Source: Sphingomonas sp. GC_Shp_5
Lineage (GTDB): Bacteria > Pseudomonadota > Alphaproteobacteria > Sphingomonadales > Sphingomonadaceae
DNA length: 64,000 nucleotides
Assembly (NCBI RefSeq): GCF_026540855.1
Contig: NZ_JALNUP010000011.1
Span: forward strand, 55,736 to 119,735
Direction of reading: 5' to 3'
A program made the position numbers and the translations under genes. Positions within the stretch are counted from its first letter, which is position 1, and each line of letters begins with the position of its first letter. Below the pieces are notes generated by a model, which ran no database searches, was not told the DNA's origin, and was given only the letters and a program-made list of their open reading frames with translations. Below are positions 19,072 through 31,222 of this stretch, in pieces.

Positions 19072-20442
19072 ATGCCTCGTCTCCCCACCGTCGCTATCGT
19101 CGGCCGTCCTAATGTCGGCAAGTCGACGCTGTTCAACCGCCTCGTCGGCAAGAAGCTCGCGTTGGTCGACGATCGGCCCGGCGTGACCCGTGATCGCCGC
19201 GAGGGCGATGCCAACATGCTCGGCCTCGATTTCCGCGTGATCGATACCGCCGGCTATGAAGACCAGGACGCCGAATCGCTGCCCGGCCGGATGCGCCAGC
19301 AGACCGAGGCGGCGGTCGCCCAGGCCGACGTCGCCTTGTTCCTGTTCGATTCGCGCGCCGGGATCGTCCCGCTCGACGAAGAGATCGCACGCTGGCTGCG
19401 TGCCTCCACCACCCCCGTCGTGCTGGTCGCCAACAAGGCCGAGGGCCGCGCCGGCGAGCAGGGCGTGCTCGAATCGCTCAGCCTCGGCTTCGGCGATCCG
19501 GTGCAGGTGTCGGCCGAGCATGGCGAAGGCCTCGCCGATCTGTTCGAGGGCCTGTTGCCGCATATCGACAAGGCGGACGAGGACGAGGTGGAGGAGGACG
19601 ACGACCGCCCCGACGCGCCGCTCAAGCTCGCCATCGTCGGCCGTCCGAACGCGGGCAAGTCGACGCTGATCAACCGCATCCTCGGTGAGGATCGGATGAT
19701 CACCGGGCCGGAAGCCGGGATTACCCGCGATTCAATCGCGATCGACTGGGAGTGGCATGCCCCGGGGGGCGGGGTCTATCCGGTTCGCCTGATCGACACC
19801 GCGGGCATGCGCAAACGCGCCAAGGTGCAGGACAAGCTGGAGAAGATGTCGGTCGCCGACGCGCTCCACGCGGTCGATTTCGCCGAAGTGGTGGTGCTGC
19901 TGCTCGATGCGACGCTGGGCCTGGAGGCGCAGGACCTGCGCATTGCCGACCGTGTGCTCGAGGAAGGCCGCGCGCTGGTGATCGCGCTCAACAAGTGGGA
20001 CGTCGCCGAAAACGCCTCGTCGCTGTTCAACGGCGTCAAGCGCGCGCTCGAGGACGGGCTCAGCCAGGTCAAGGGCGTGTCGGTGCTCACCGTCTCCGCC
20101 GCCACCGGCAAGGGCATCGACCAGTTGATGGGCGCTGCCTTTGAGGTGCGCGATGCCTGGTCCAAGCGGGTCGGCACCGGCGAGCTCAACCGCTGGTTTG
20201 AAAAGGCGATCGAGGCCAATCCGCCCCCCGCACCCGGCGGCAAGCGGATCAAGATGCGCTACGTGACCCAGGTCAAGACGCGGCCACCAAGCTTCGTGAT
20301 CTTCGGCACCCGCGTCGATCAGTTGCCGGCAAGTTATGAGCGCTATCTGGTCAATTCGATGCGCGCGCAATTGGGCTTCGGCGCAGTGCCGGTGCGGATC
20401 ACCTTCCGCGCACCGAAGAATCCGTTCGATACGGACCGGTAA
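19072..20442 (+). CDS. der: GTPase Der (EngA)
   Basis: Double-GTPase needed for 50S ribosome maturation, 456 residues. The first G domain starts at GRPNVGKS (11-18), the second at about 190 (GRPNAGKS), each with DTAG switch and NK[AW]D-type motifs, followed by the C-terminal KH-like domain. It begins at the ATG at 19072 (MPRLPTVAIVGRPNVG). Confidence 0.97.
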   Translation: MPRLPTVAIVGRPNVGKSTLFNRLVGKKLALVDDRPGVTRDRREGDANMLGLDFRVIDTAGYEDQDAESLPGRMRQQTEAAVAQADVALFLFDSRAGIVPLDEEIARWLRASTTPVVLVANKAEGRAGEQGVLESLSLGFGDPVQVSAEHGEGLADLFEGLLPHIDKADEDEVEEDDDRPDAPLKLAIVGRPNAGKSTLINRILGEDRMITGPEAGITRDSIAIDWEWHAPGGGVYPVRLIDTAGMRKRAKVQDKLEKMSVADALHAVDFAEVVVLLLDATLGLEAQDLRIADRVLEEGRALVIALNKWDVAENASSLFNGVKRALEDGLSQVKGVSVLTVSAATGKGIDQLMGAAFEVRDAWSKRVGTGELNRWFEKAIEANPPPAPGGKRIKMRYVTQVKTRPPSFVIFGTRVDQLPASYERYLVNSMRAQLGFGAVPVRITFRAPKNPFDTDR

Positions 20443-20559
20443 ATTTTTCGTTCGATCCCTGACGCATCGGCCCTATCGGCAACGTCATGTTTACCGATTG
20501 TGTCTAGCAAGGCCGCCAGACCTTCGCGGGGAATTTCCTTGCGGCCAAGGGAGAAGGCA

Positions 20560-20976
20560 GTGTCGTTCGAAGGCAGCACGTTGGTGGATTGGACGGCTTT
20601 TGCGCAGGCGCGCAGCGAGCTGGGCGCCGGGTTCGTGCGCATTCTCGGCTATTTCCGCGAGGATGGGGTGAAGTCGGTCTCGGCGATCGAGCAGGCGATG
20701 CGCGGCAACAATGCCGCCGCCATGGTTATCCCGGCGCATACGCTGAAGGGTGAATCGCGCCAGTTCGGCGCGGAGCCGCTTGGCGCGCTTGCCGAAACCA
20801 TCGAGGAAATCGCGCGCGACTGCGTCGAGCGGCAGGATAGCTGCGAGGAAGCGCTGGAGCATGTCGTCAAGCTGCGCCCGCTGTTTTTCGAAACGCTAAC
20901 GCTGCTCGAGCGCGAGGCCAACCCGCTGGTGTCGCGCCGGCCGCAGGTCGGCGGGTTCGGGCGCAAGACTGTCTAA
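20560..20976 (+). CDS. Hpt-domain phosphotransfer protein
   Basis: 138 residues, mostly one histidine-phosphotransfer domain. The phospho-acceptor is His60 in HTLKGESRQFG, matching HxxKGxxxxxG. It should relay phosphate between a hybrid kinase and a response regulator; neither is adjacent. The start is GTG at 20560 with AAGGGAGAAGG upstream; the frame extends to 20500 without support. Confidence 0.85.
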   Translation: MSFEGSTLVDWTAFAQARSELGAGFVRILGYFREDGVKSVSAIEQAMRGNNAAAMVIPAHTLKGESRQFGAEPLGALAETIEEIARDCVERQDSCEEALEHVVKLRPLFFETLTLLEREANPLVSRRPQVGGFGRKTV

Positions 20977-21028
20977 GACAGCCTGCCTGGCGGATCGCCA
21001 GATTTCAGCAGACAAGCGCCGCCCGTCC

Positions 21029-21109
21029 GTCATCCTAGCGCCAGCTGAGTCCCGCGCGGCGCCGTCCCGTTCCTATTCCTGAAACGCCAGCTTGCGCTGG
21101 CAGTGACGG
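21029..21109. repeat. intergenic inverted repeat, family A copy 3 (degenerate)
   Basis: GTCATCCTAGCGCCAGCTGA and CGCCAGCTTGCGCTGGCAGT in inverted orientation in the gap between the Hpt gene and bfr; more diverged than copies 1 and 2. Confidence 0.7.
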
Positions 21110-21170
21110 CGTGTGGACGTAGGTGGGGACGCGCGTGATTGCACGCATCCCCGCCACGGCCGATGCCGTC

Positions 21171-21692
21171 CTACTCCTTCAGGTAGGGCGCCGCGCCGGT
21201 CTTGGGCGAATCATGCTCGCTGACCGAGTTCAGCTGGATGTAATTGTGGATGCCCATCCGCTCGATCATCTCGAACTGGCGCTCGAGCGTGTCGACATGC
21301 TCTTCTTCCGAAGCGAGGATCCGCGCGAACAGGTCGCGGCTGATATAATCCCGGACCTCTTCACAATAAGCGATCGCGCCCTTGAGCTGGCCGACCGCTT
21401 CCACTTCCATCGCGAGATCGGAGCGGAGCACTTCCTCCACCGTCTCGCCGATGCGCAGCCGGCCGAGCAGCTGGAAATTCGGCAGGCCGTCGAGAAACAG
21501 GATGCGCTCCGACAGCCAGTCGGCGTGCTTCATCTCGTCGATCGATTCCATCCGCTCATATTGGGCGAGCTTGTAGACGCCCCAGTGATCGAGCATCCGA
21601 TAGTGCAGCCAATATTGGTTGATCGCGGTGAGCTCGTTCCTGAGCGCCTCGTTCAAGAACTCGATGACCCGCGGGTCGCCCTTCATTGCCAT
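21171..21692 (-). CDS. bfr: bacterioferritin
   Basis: Iron-storage cytochrome b1, 173 residues. The four-helix ferritin fold is clear: ELTAINQYWLHY, the haem-ligand Met in ESIDEMKHAD, DLAMEVEAVGQLKGAI and ILASEEEHVDTLE with the ferroxidase Glu and His ligands. The family usually starts MKGD; MAMKGD is used here, so the start is 21692 or 21686. It lies downstream of bfd on the same strand with a gap of about 95 nt. Confidence 0.96.
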   Translation of the reverse strand: MAMKGDPRVIEFLNEALRNELTAINQYWLHYRMLDHWGVYKLAQYERMESIDEMKHADWLSERILFLDGLPNFQLLGRLRIGETVEEVLRSDLAMEVEAVGQLKGAIAYCEEVRDYISRDLFARILASEEEHVDTLERQFEMIERMGIHNYIQLNSVSEHDSPKTGAAPYLKE

Positions 21693-21788
21693 GCTCCGTA
21701 TACCTCCAGACGCGCTTGTACGGCGCGGGCTCAGGCTACGGCAAGTCCCTAAAACGGCGGATTTCTGCGGATTTCTCGGCTGCGACCG

Positions 21789-21959
21789 TCAGGCAGCAGC
21801 ACGCTCTGCGTCGATAATGGCTCGCGCTACCACCGTGCATTGGCCGCATTTCGGCTCGCAGCCGAGCGCCCGGTAGGCCTGGCAGGCGGTCATGCAGCCG
21901 CCCCGCGCCATTTCGCGCACCTGGTTTTCCCGAATGGCATTGCACACGCAGACGACCAT
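21789..21959 (-). CDS. bfd: bacterioferritin-associated ferredoxin
   Basis: 56-residue [2Fe-2S] protein that reduces bacterioferritin to release stored iron. It begins MVVCVCNAIRENQVREM and has the Bfd cysteine spacing Cys4-x-Cys6 and Cys38-xx-Cys41 (CGQC), with three further cysteines at 22, 26 and 34. AAGGAG lies 8 nt upstream of the ATG. A Fur-box-like site about 35 nt upstream of the ATG fits iron-starvation induction. It reads in the same direction as bfr. Confidence 0.92.
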   Translation of the reverse strand: MVVCVCNAIRENQVREMARGGCMTACQAYRALGCEPKCGQCTVVARAIIDAERAAA

Positions 21960-21991
21960 GGAGGCTCCTTCGCAATAGCGTCGGAACTAGC

Positions 21992-22010
21992 GATAATGAG
22001 AACCAGTCGC
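21992..22010 (-). promoter_or_regulatory. Fur-box-like operator upstream of bfd
   Basis: On the plus strand GATAATGAGAACCAGTCGC matches 14 of 19 positions of the classical Fur consensus GATAATGATAATCATTATC. It lies 33-51 nt upstream of the bfd start. Confidence 0.55.
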
Positions 22011-22043
22011 AAGCGCTTTTGCGCATTATTCGCAGTAAACGGC

Positions 22044-23279
22044 TCAGTCCGCCGCAGCCGCGCCACCACGCATCGGCTGCGGCGCGAATCGCGCGAGGCT
22101 GCGCCACACCCATTCCATCGGGCCGAACCGGTAGCGGGCGATCCACGGCCGGGACCAGCCGAGCATGATCGCCCAGGCGATCGGCACCATCCAGTAAAGC
22201 GTCGCGCGATCCCACCGTGCAAACTGGCCAAGCCCCCAGCCCGAGAAGATGAACGTCATCAGCAAGGTCGTGCCGAGATAGTTGGTGAAGGCAGCCCGTC
22301 CGGTGGCGGCGAGCCGCGCCGTCAGCCGGCCGCCGGGTCGGATCAGCAGCATCGCCAGCGCCGCATAGCCGATCGCACCGAGCAGCCGGATCGGCGCAGA
22401 GGCGCCGACCGAGCCGAGGAATACCCAGCGCTGGTCGAAGCCGTGGGTGATGGTAGCGAGCCCGAGCAGCGCATAGCCCGTGAGCGACAGGCCGAGGCAG
22501 ACGATCGCCCAGCGCCGATACCGCGCGCGCGGCCATGCGCCGGTGATGAAGCCAGAGCGGAAGGTGGCCATGCCGATCAGCATCGCGCTCAGCGTTTCGG
22601 GTCCGACCAGCGACAGCGTCGAGAACGGGCCGGCGGCGTTGCTCCACCGCCAGGCGACGCCCTCGGCGAACCCACCGCGGATCGCTGCGATCTGGCTGGC
22701 GAGATCGGCGGCGGGCGGTACGCCGAAGCTGGTGGCGAACGCGTTCCAGGTAGCGATCGCCGTCGGTGTGTTGCGCGCGCCGCTGGCGAAGATCGCCAGC
22801 GTGCCCATGATCCCGGTGATCCAGTCGAGCGCGAGCAGCAGCAGCCCGGCGATGACCAACGAGCGCGCCGGCAGGCGATGGAACAGGAAGGCGATGCCGC
22901 CGACCAGCGCATAATGGCTGAGGATGTCACCCCACCAGAACAGATAGAGATGCAGGCAGCCGATCAGCAGCAGCACCGCCATGCGCCGGTAGTGGACGGC
23001 TGCCGCGTTCTCGCCCTTGGCCTCGGCGCGGTCGATCACCAGCAGCATCGAGGCGCCGAACAGCAAGGTGAACAGCCCGCGCATCTTGCCCTCGACCAGC
23101 ACGAAGGTGGCGAGCCACACCAACTGGTTGGCGCCGGTGGATCCACCCCAGGCTGCCGGCGAGAAATAGGCGGCTTCGGGCAGCGCGAACGCCGGCAGAT
23201 TGGCGACGAGGATGCCCATCACCGCCATGCCGCGGATCACGTCCAGCGCCGCGATCCGCGCGGGTGTCGTTGTCGTCAT
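22044..23279 (-). CDS. DUF418 (YeiB-type) membrane protein
   Basis: 411 residues with about ten transmembrane segments. The N terminus RIAALDVIRGMAVMGILVAN is the typical opening of DUF418/YeiB proteins, and a DUF418 domain forms the C-terminal third (GRAAFTNYLGTTLL, FGPMEWVWRSLARF). Function unknown; related acyltransferase-3 proteins modify cell-surface sugars. The start ATG at 23279 is chosen from the family N terminus; the frame runs to 23387 without support. Confidence 0.85.
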   Translation of the reverse strand: MTTTTPARIAALDVIRGMAVMGILVANLPAFALPEAAYFSPAAWGGSTGANQLVWLATFVLVEGKMRGLFTLLFGASMLLVIDRAEAKGENAAAVHYRRMAVLLLIGCLHLYLFWWGDILSHYALVGGIAFLFHRLPARSLVIAGLLLLALDWITGIMGTLAIFASGARNTPTAIATWNAFATSFGVPPAADLASQIAAIRGGFAEGVAWRWSNAAGPFSTLSLVGPETLSAMLIGMATFRSGFITGAWPRARYRRWAIVCLGLSLTGYALLGLATITHGFDQRWVFLGSVGASAPIRLLGAIGYAALAMLLIRPGGRLTARLAATGRAAFTNYLGTTLLMTFIFSGWGLGQFARWDRATLYWMVPIAWAIMLGWSRPWIARYRFGPMEWVWRSLARFAPQPMRGGAAAAD

Positions 23280-23372
23280 GGTGTCGCCCCGTACCCCGCC
23301 TTGCCCGGCAGCCGTGTGGCAGGTTTGCCCCGCGAGGTGAACCAGGCGGGTGCGTGGCATTGCCGCTCCCCC

Positions 23373-23455
23373 GGTCATCCCAGCCAATGCTGGGATCTCT
23401 GGCGACGGCGCGGGACAGAGTCGAGGGGAAACACCTGCGTGCGCTGGGGTGACGG
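23373..23455. repeat. intergenic inverted repeat, family A copy 4
   Basis: GTCATCCCAGCCAATGCTGG and, 60 nt on, CTGCGTGCGCTGGGGTGACG, between the DUF418 gene and purL. Confidence 0.8.
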
Positions 23456-23494
23456 TGGAGCGGAGGCGCCCTCCAAGGGCCGCGTCAGGCCCCC

Positions 23495-25726
<2,232 letters not shown>

Positions 25727-25815
25727 CCCGCGCCTTTAGCGGCGCATTGCCGTTGAGGCCAGTAGTGCCGCGCCGCCGCGCCTCGGCAGGACAACCGGGG
25801 CGCGGCGACGGCCAG

Positions 25816-26070
25816 TCAGTCCTTGCGCGCGATGGTCAGGCCCTGCGCCGCCCATTCGCTGCTGGTCTTGCATTGCTGCGGCACCAGGCGGGTGCCCGTC
25901 ACCGGCTGCGCCTGGCGGTCGCGAAGGCAGTAATGATCGTGCTTGGCATCGTAGCGGACCGCATAGCGCGAAGGCTCCGCCTGCGCTTTGGTGACCGGCA
26001 GCGCGGCATCGGGTGCGGGGGCACCGGCGGCAAGGGCGGCGGCGGCGAGCAGGGTGGTGATGGTGATCAT
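25816..26070 (-). CDS. small exported protein of unknown function
   Basis: 84 residues. A signal-like N terminus (MITITTLLAAAALAAGAPAP) precedes a charged domain with two cysteines (HDHYCLRDRQ and VPQQCKTSSEW) that could form a disulfide. I do not recognise the family. AGGAG 7 nt before the ATG at 26070 decides the start over the ATG at 26103. Confidence 0.7.
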   Translation of the reverse strand: MITITTLLAAAALAAGAPAPDAALPVTKAQAEPSRYAVRYDAKHDHYCLRDRQAQPVTGTRLVPQQCKTSSEWAAQGLTIARKD

Positions 26071-26228
26071 GGCAGTCTCCTGGGAATTCGTCCGCAGGTT
26101 CATGACCTGCAGCCGATCCTTTGCAGGAGGTGTGCCAGTGTACTAAGTCACTGTATCGGCACGATTGAGGTTTTCTCCACTTCGGCTCGCCTCGCCAATC
26201 CTTGGCGGCACGCGCCAAGCGATAGCTT

Positions 26229-27056
26229 TTAGGCGTAGGGCGGCTGGTGGAAACCCTTGGGGCTGGCGGTGAAGATCTCGCAGCCGGTGTCGGTGATGCC
26301 GATTGAATGCTCAAACTGCGCGGAGAGCGAGCGATCGCGCGTCACCGCCGTCCAGCCATCGTCGAGCAGCTTCACGTCGGGGCGGCCGATGTTGATCATC
26401 GGCTCGATGGTGAAGATCATCCCGGGCTTCAATTCGGGGCCGGTGCCGGGCCGGCCGACATGCACCACCTCGGGCGCGTCATGGAACAGGCGGCCGACAC
26501 CATGGCCGCAGAAATCGCGGACCACGCCATAGCGGTGCTTTTCGGCATGGCGCTGGATGGCGTTGGCGACATCGCCCATGTGGTTGCCGGGGATGGCATG
26601 CTTGATGCCGATCATCAGGCATTCATAGGTCACCTCGACCAGCCGCCTCGCCTTTAGCGGCACGTCACCGATCAGATACATGCGGCTGGTGTCGCCGTGC
26701 CAGCCATCGACGATCGGGGTGACGTCGACATTGACGATGTCGCCCGATTTCAGGGTCTTTTCGCTGGGAATGCCGTGGCAGACGACGTGATTGATCGATA
26801 TACAGGTGGAATGGCTATAGCCGCGATAGCCGAGCGTCGCGGGCACGCCGCCGCCGGCGACGATGAACTCGTAGATCAGCCGGTCGATCTCGGCGGTGCT
26901 GACGCCCGGCACCATGTGCGGCACCAGCATGTCGAGCGTCTCGGCGGCAAGCTTGCCGGCCTTGTGCATGCCGCCAAAGGCGGCGGGGCCATGGAGCTTG
27001 ATGGCGCCAGTGCGGCCATCGAGCGCATCGGAGGTGACGGTCACATATTCGGTCAT
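26229..27056 (-). CDS. map: type I methionine aminopeptidase
   Basis: Removes the initiator Met from new proteins; 275 residues. It has the pita-bread fold landmarks HGIPSEKTLKSGDIVNVDV (metal Asp), FCGHGVGRLFHDAP (metal His) and GMIFTIEPMIN (metal Glu). The start is ATG at 27056 (MTEYVTVTSD); the very long upstream frame is a shadow of the opposite gene. It is divergent from the CinA-type gene. Confidence 0.96.
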   Translation of the reverse strand: MTEYVTVTSDALDGRTGAIKLHGPAAFGGMHKAGKLAAETLDMLVPHMVPGVSTAEIDRLIYEFIVAGGGVPATLGYRGYSHSTCISINHVVCHGIPSEKTLKSGDIVNVDVTPIVDGWHGDTSRMYLIGDVPLKARRLVEVTYECLMIGIKHAIPGNHMGDVANAIQRHAEKHRYGVVRDFCGHGVGRLFHDAPEVVHVGRPGTGPELKPGMIFTIEPMINIGRPDVKLLDDGWTAVTRDRSLSAQFEHSIGITDTGCEIFTASPKGFHQPPYA

Positions 27057-27098
27057 GATCCACGCGATATAGCGTGACGGATCGGATTTTGCGAGGCT

Positions 27099-27881
27099 AT
27101 GCGGATGGCCATGGAGACAGGCATCAGCGAGGAGCGGATCTGGACGGCGGCGCTGGTGGTGATCGGCGACGAGATCCTGTCCGGTCGCACCCAGGACAAG
27201 AATGTCGCGCAGCTCGCGAGTTGGCTTAACGTCCAGGGCATTCGCCTCACCGAGGTCCGGGTAGTGGCGGATCGTACCGCAGCGATCGTCGAGGCGGTCA
27301 ACACGCTGCGCGCGCGCAACGACTATCTGTTCACTACCGGCGGCATCGGCCCCACCCATGACGACATTACCGTGGATGCGATCGCCGCGGCGTTCGACGT
27401 CGCCGTTGTCCATCATCCGGATGCCTTGGCAGGGCTGGAGCAGTATTATGCCACCCGCGGCGGCCTCACGGAGGCGCGCGCGCGCATGGCGCGGGTGCCC
27501 GAGGGCGCCGGGCTGATCGAGAACAGGGTATCGGGCGCGCCGGGCATCCGCCTCGCCAATGTCTTCATCATGGCCGGGGTGCCGCACATCACCGCCGGCA
27601 TGCTCGATTCGCTGACCGGTACGCTGGAGGGCGGCCGACCAGTGGTGTCGAAGTCGATCGGCGGCTGGATCGCCGAGAGCGAAGTCGCCGATTTGCTCCG
27701 CGACGCGGAACGCAGCCACCTGGGCGTCTCGATCGGCAGCTATCCCTTCTTCCGCGACGGGCGCGTCGGCGCCAATTTCGTGGTCCGCAGCCCCAGCGAG
27801 GAGCAGGTAGACGCCTGCTTGGCCGATCTTACTCGATCGCTCGAGGATAGCGGCCGCGAGGTGATCGCCGGCGGCATCTGA
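27099..27881 (+). CDS. competence/damage-inducible CinA-type protein, molybdopterin-binding domain
   Basis: 260 residues with the MoaB/Mog-like fold of CinA N-terminal domains: VVIGDEILSGRTQDKN, FTTGGIGPTHDDIT and MAGVPHI. The C-terminal nicotinamide-mononucleotide deamidase half of full CinA is absent, so this is the stand-alone form common in alphaproteobacteria. Role uncertain (possibly ADP-ribose pyrophosphatase-like). Start ATG at 27099 or 27111. Confidence 0.85.
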   Translation: MRMAMETGISEERIWTAALVVIGDEILSGRTQDKNVAQLASWLNVQGIRLTEVRVVADRTAAIVEAVNTLRARNDYLFTTGGIGPTHDDITVDAIAAAFDVAVVHHPDALAGLEQYYATRGGLTEARARMARVPEGAGLIENRVSGAPGIRLANVFIMAGVPHITAGMLDSLTGTLEGGRPVVSKSIGGWIAESEVADLLRDAERSHLGVSIGSYPFFRDGRVGANFVVRSPSEEQVDACLADLTRSLEDSGREVIAGGI

Positions 27882-27902
27882 CGCCGCCGGCCGATCCCCG
27901 GT

Positions 27903-29035
<1,133 letters not shown>

Positions 29036-29929
29036 ATGCGGCGTGAGGATCTCGGCAGCCTCGCCATGTTCCTCGCAGTGGCGGACGAGCGCAATTTCAC
29101 GCGCGCGGCGGCGCGGCTCGGCGTGTCGCAGTCGGCGCTTAGCCATGCGATGCGCCGCCTCGAAGCGAGGCTCGGTCTGCGCCTGCTGACCCGCACCACC
29201 CGCAGCGTCGCCCCCACATTGGCAGGCGAGCGGTTGCTGGAGACGCTGCGCCCGGCGCTCGAAGAGATCGACGACAAGCTCTCCTCGCTTACCGAGCTAC
29301 GCGAGCGGCCCGCCGGCACCATCCGCATCACCACGTCCAAGCACGCTGCACGGACGATCCTGTGGCCGGTGATCGATCGGCTCACCGCCGCCAATCCGGA
29401 CATCGAGGTCGAGCTGAACATCGACAGCGGTCTCACCGATATCGTCGCCGAGCGGTTCGACGCCGGCGTGCGGCTCGGCGAACGGCTGGAGAAGGACATG
29501 ATCGCGATGCGGATCGGCCCGAAGCTGCGGATGGCGGCGGTCGGGTCGCCGGCCTATTTCGCCGCGCACGGCGTGCCGTCGACGCCGGGGGATCTCGCCC
29601 GCCATCGCTGCATCAACCTGCGCTTCGTCAGTACGGGCTCGCTCTACGTGTGGGAGTTCGAGAAGGGCGGCCGCGCGCTGAACGTGAAGGTGGAAGGGCA
29701 ATTGGTACTCAACGATGTCGACCTCACGGTCGAGGCGGCGATCGCCGGCCATGGCATCGCCTTCATGATCGAGGATCACGCCATGCCCCAGATCGCAGCG
29801 GGCACGCTCGTGCGGGTGCTGGACGATTGGTGCGAGCCGTTCGACGGTCACCATCTCTATTACCCCAGCCGCCGCCAGCCATCGCCGGTGTTCAGCCTGC
29901 TGCTCGAGGCACTGCGCTATCGCGAATAG
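29036..29929 (+). CDS. LysR-family transcriptional regulator
   Basis: 297 residues: N-terminal winged helix (RNFTRAAARLGVSQSALSHAMRRLE, about 20-45) and a C-terminal effector-binding domain of the PBP fold. In this family a neighbouring divergent gene is usually the target, here the aldo/keto reductase; the inducer is unknown. Confidence 0.92.
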   Translation: MRREDLGSLAMFLAVADERNFTRAAARLGVSQSALSHAMRRLEARLGLRLLTRTTRSVAPTLAGERLLETLRPALEEIDDKLSSLTELRERPAGTIRITTSKHAARTILWPVIDRLTAANPDIEVELNIDSGLTDIVAERFDAGVRLGERLEKDMIAMRIGPKLRMAAVGSPAYFAAHGVPSTPGDLARHRCINLRFVSTGSLYVWEFEKGGRALNVKVEGQLVLNDVDLTVEAAIAGHGIAFMIEDHAMPQIAAGTLVRVLDDWCEPFDGHHLYYPSRRQPSPVFSLLLEALRYRE

Positions 29930-30031
29930 CAATGGCGGGGGCCGGCCGTCCGGCGGCCTCGTCAACGGCCATGCCTATACGCCAGTGCTGGTCCGTGGCA
30001 GCTTGGGAACGGGACCTTGGGAGTTGCCGCC

Positions 30032-30523
30032 ATGGATATTCGGCCGCCGATTGGATGCCTGCTCCTTGCAGGGCTGATGTTGCCAGCCCCAGCCCGTGCC
30101 GCGTGGAAGCCGGGCAACCCGGACGTCGCCGCGGCCATCCGGGACGATCGCATCGCCGGCGCGCTGGCAGCAGTTGATGCGATCGACCGGGCTGCCGTCA
30201 ACGACGATCATGCCGCGTTCGCCGCGCTGTTGGCCGACGACCTAGCAGTCAACAACCCGCAGAATGGCGTGTCCGTCAAGGGCGCGACCGGTCAACGCAA
30301 TGCCGCCGGTCGGATCAGCTACACCCGCTACGATCGGGTGATCGACTATGCTGCGCTACGCGGTGACATGGTGCTGCTGATGGGCGAGGAGATCGTGCTG
30401 CCTAAGGAGCCGACCGCGACTTCCGCCCAGGTGGTGCATCGGCGCTTTACCGACCTGTGGGCCCTTGCGGATGGACGATGGAAACTCACCGCGCGGCAGG
30501 CGACGATTATCGTGCGTCCGTGA
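30032..30523 (+). CDS. exported NTF2-like (DUF4440-type) protein
   Basis: 163 residues. Signal-like N terminus MDIRPPIGCLLLAGLMLPAPARA, then an NTF2/SnoaL-like cone domain (DAIDRAAVNDDHAAFAALLADD ... RRFTDLWALADGRWKL). Enzymatic or binding role unknown. ATG at 30032 is preferred over TTG at 30017 because GGGAG lies 8 nt upstream. Confidence 0.78.
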   Translation: MDIRPPIGCLLLAGLMLPAPARAAWKPGNPDVAAAIRDDRIAGALAAVDAIDRAAVNDDHAAFAALLADDLAVNNPQNGVSVKGATGQRNAAGRISYTRYDRVIDYAALRGDMVLLMGEEIVLPKEPTATSAQVVHRRFTDLWALADGRWKLTARQATIIVRP

Positions 30524-30664
30524 AGGCCGGGCGGTCTCTTGCGCAGCCTCCAGCGCCACGCTAGAGGCGACGGCGCACCAGCTGCGCTGAGAACGTTGGA
30601 CAGCCAACGAAGCGGCCAGAACGACACAACGGTTGGTGCGATAGCCCCGGGCAACCGGGGCCAT

Positions 30665-30738
30665 GCGGGTGTAGCTCAATGGTAGAGCAGAAGCTTCCCA
30701 AGCTTACGACGAGGGTTCGATTCCCTTCACCCGCTCCA
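30665..30738 (+). tRNA. tRNA-Gly(CCC)
   Basis: Acceptor stem GCGGGTG/CACCCGC, anticodon CCC in the loop TTCCCAA, T-loop GGGTTCGATTCCC, and CCA encoded at 30736-30738. Confidence 0.95.
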
Positions 30739-30918
30739 TGATCGCAAGCGCCACTGACGCCGATCGTCGCCGGCCATCGCACCGGCAGCTCATGTTGACG
30801 ATGTATCGTGATGGCGGCTGGCCGACTTGTCGGCCCGTGCGCAAGGCCACGGCGCTTGTCGCGTTCTGCCAACCGCCTATCGAGCAAAGAAGGTTAACGT
30901 TAAGCATCGGCGGAACCT

Positions 30919-31143
30919 GTGCATCAACGGCATGTTGATGATTCGATGCAGAAAAACACGGCGACGCGAATGACTGACCTGCGACTTACCTTAACGGAGG
31001 CGATGATCGAAGCGGATGCGTCGGACCCTCTGGTCGCGCTTCACCTGGCGGCTGCCATCGGCGCGCTCAATAGGAGTATCGAGGATGGTGCATCGCCAGC
31101 GCGCCACGGCTCGGACAAGCCTTTGAAGGCGATCGCCGCCTGA
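30919..31143 (+). CDS. small protein of unknown function
   Basis: Up to 74 residues, Ala-rich and mostly helical (LRLTLTEAMIEADASDPLVA, LHLAAAIGALNRSIED); family unknown. The start is uncertain: GTG 30919, ATG 30946 or ATG 30970, none with a good SD. A perfect palindrome TTAACGTTAA sits at 30894-30903 upstream. It converges on nusG and shares its terminator. Confidence 0.5.
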   Translation: MHQRHVDDSMQKNTATRMTDLRLTLTEAMIEADASDPLVALHLAAAIGALNRSIEDGASPARHGSDKPLKAIAA

Positions 31144-31167
31144 CCAGCGCGATCAGCGGGTAAAATG

Positions 31168-31200
31168 AAAAGGCCGGGACCTTTCAGTCCCGGCCTTTTT
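31168..31200. terminator. bidirectional intrinsic terminator between nusG and the small gene
   Basis: GGCCGGGAC and GTCCCGGCC form a 9-bp stem extended by A/T pairs, with TTTTT on the plus side and TTTT on the minus side, so it can end both convergent units. Confidence 0.9.
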
Positions 31201-31222
31201 CGTGGCGACAGCAGAAGCGCGC

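Noticed and set aside
4311..23455. Family A repeats as a CRISPR array
   Set aside because: Copies are kilobases apart, in different gaps, with no regular spacers and no cas genes.
30894..30903. TTAACGTTAA as a CtrA site
   Set aside because: CtrA boxes are TTAA-N7-TTAA; the spacing is wrong here.
30561..30907. Minus-strand open frames across tRNA-Gly ending in ERVKGIEPSS-type residues
   Set aside because: These are translations of the tRNA and its flank, a well-known artefact, not proteins. The same applies to frames across tRNA-Ser (4074-4286) and tRNA-Trp (32440-32652).
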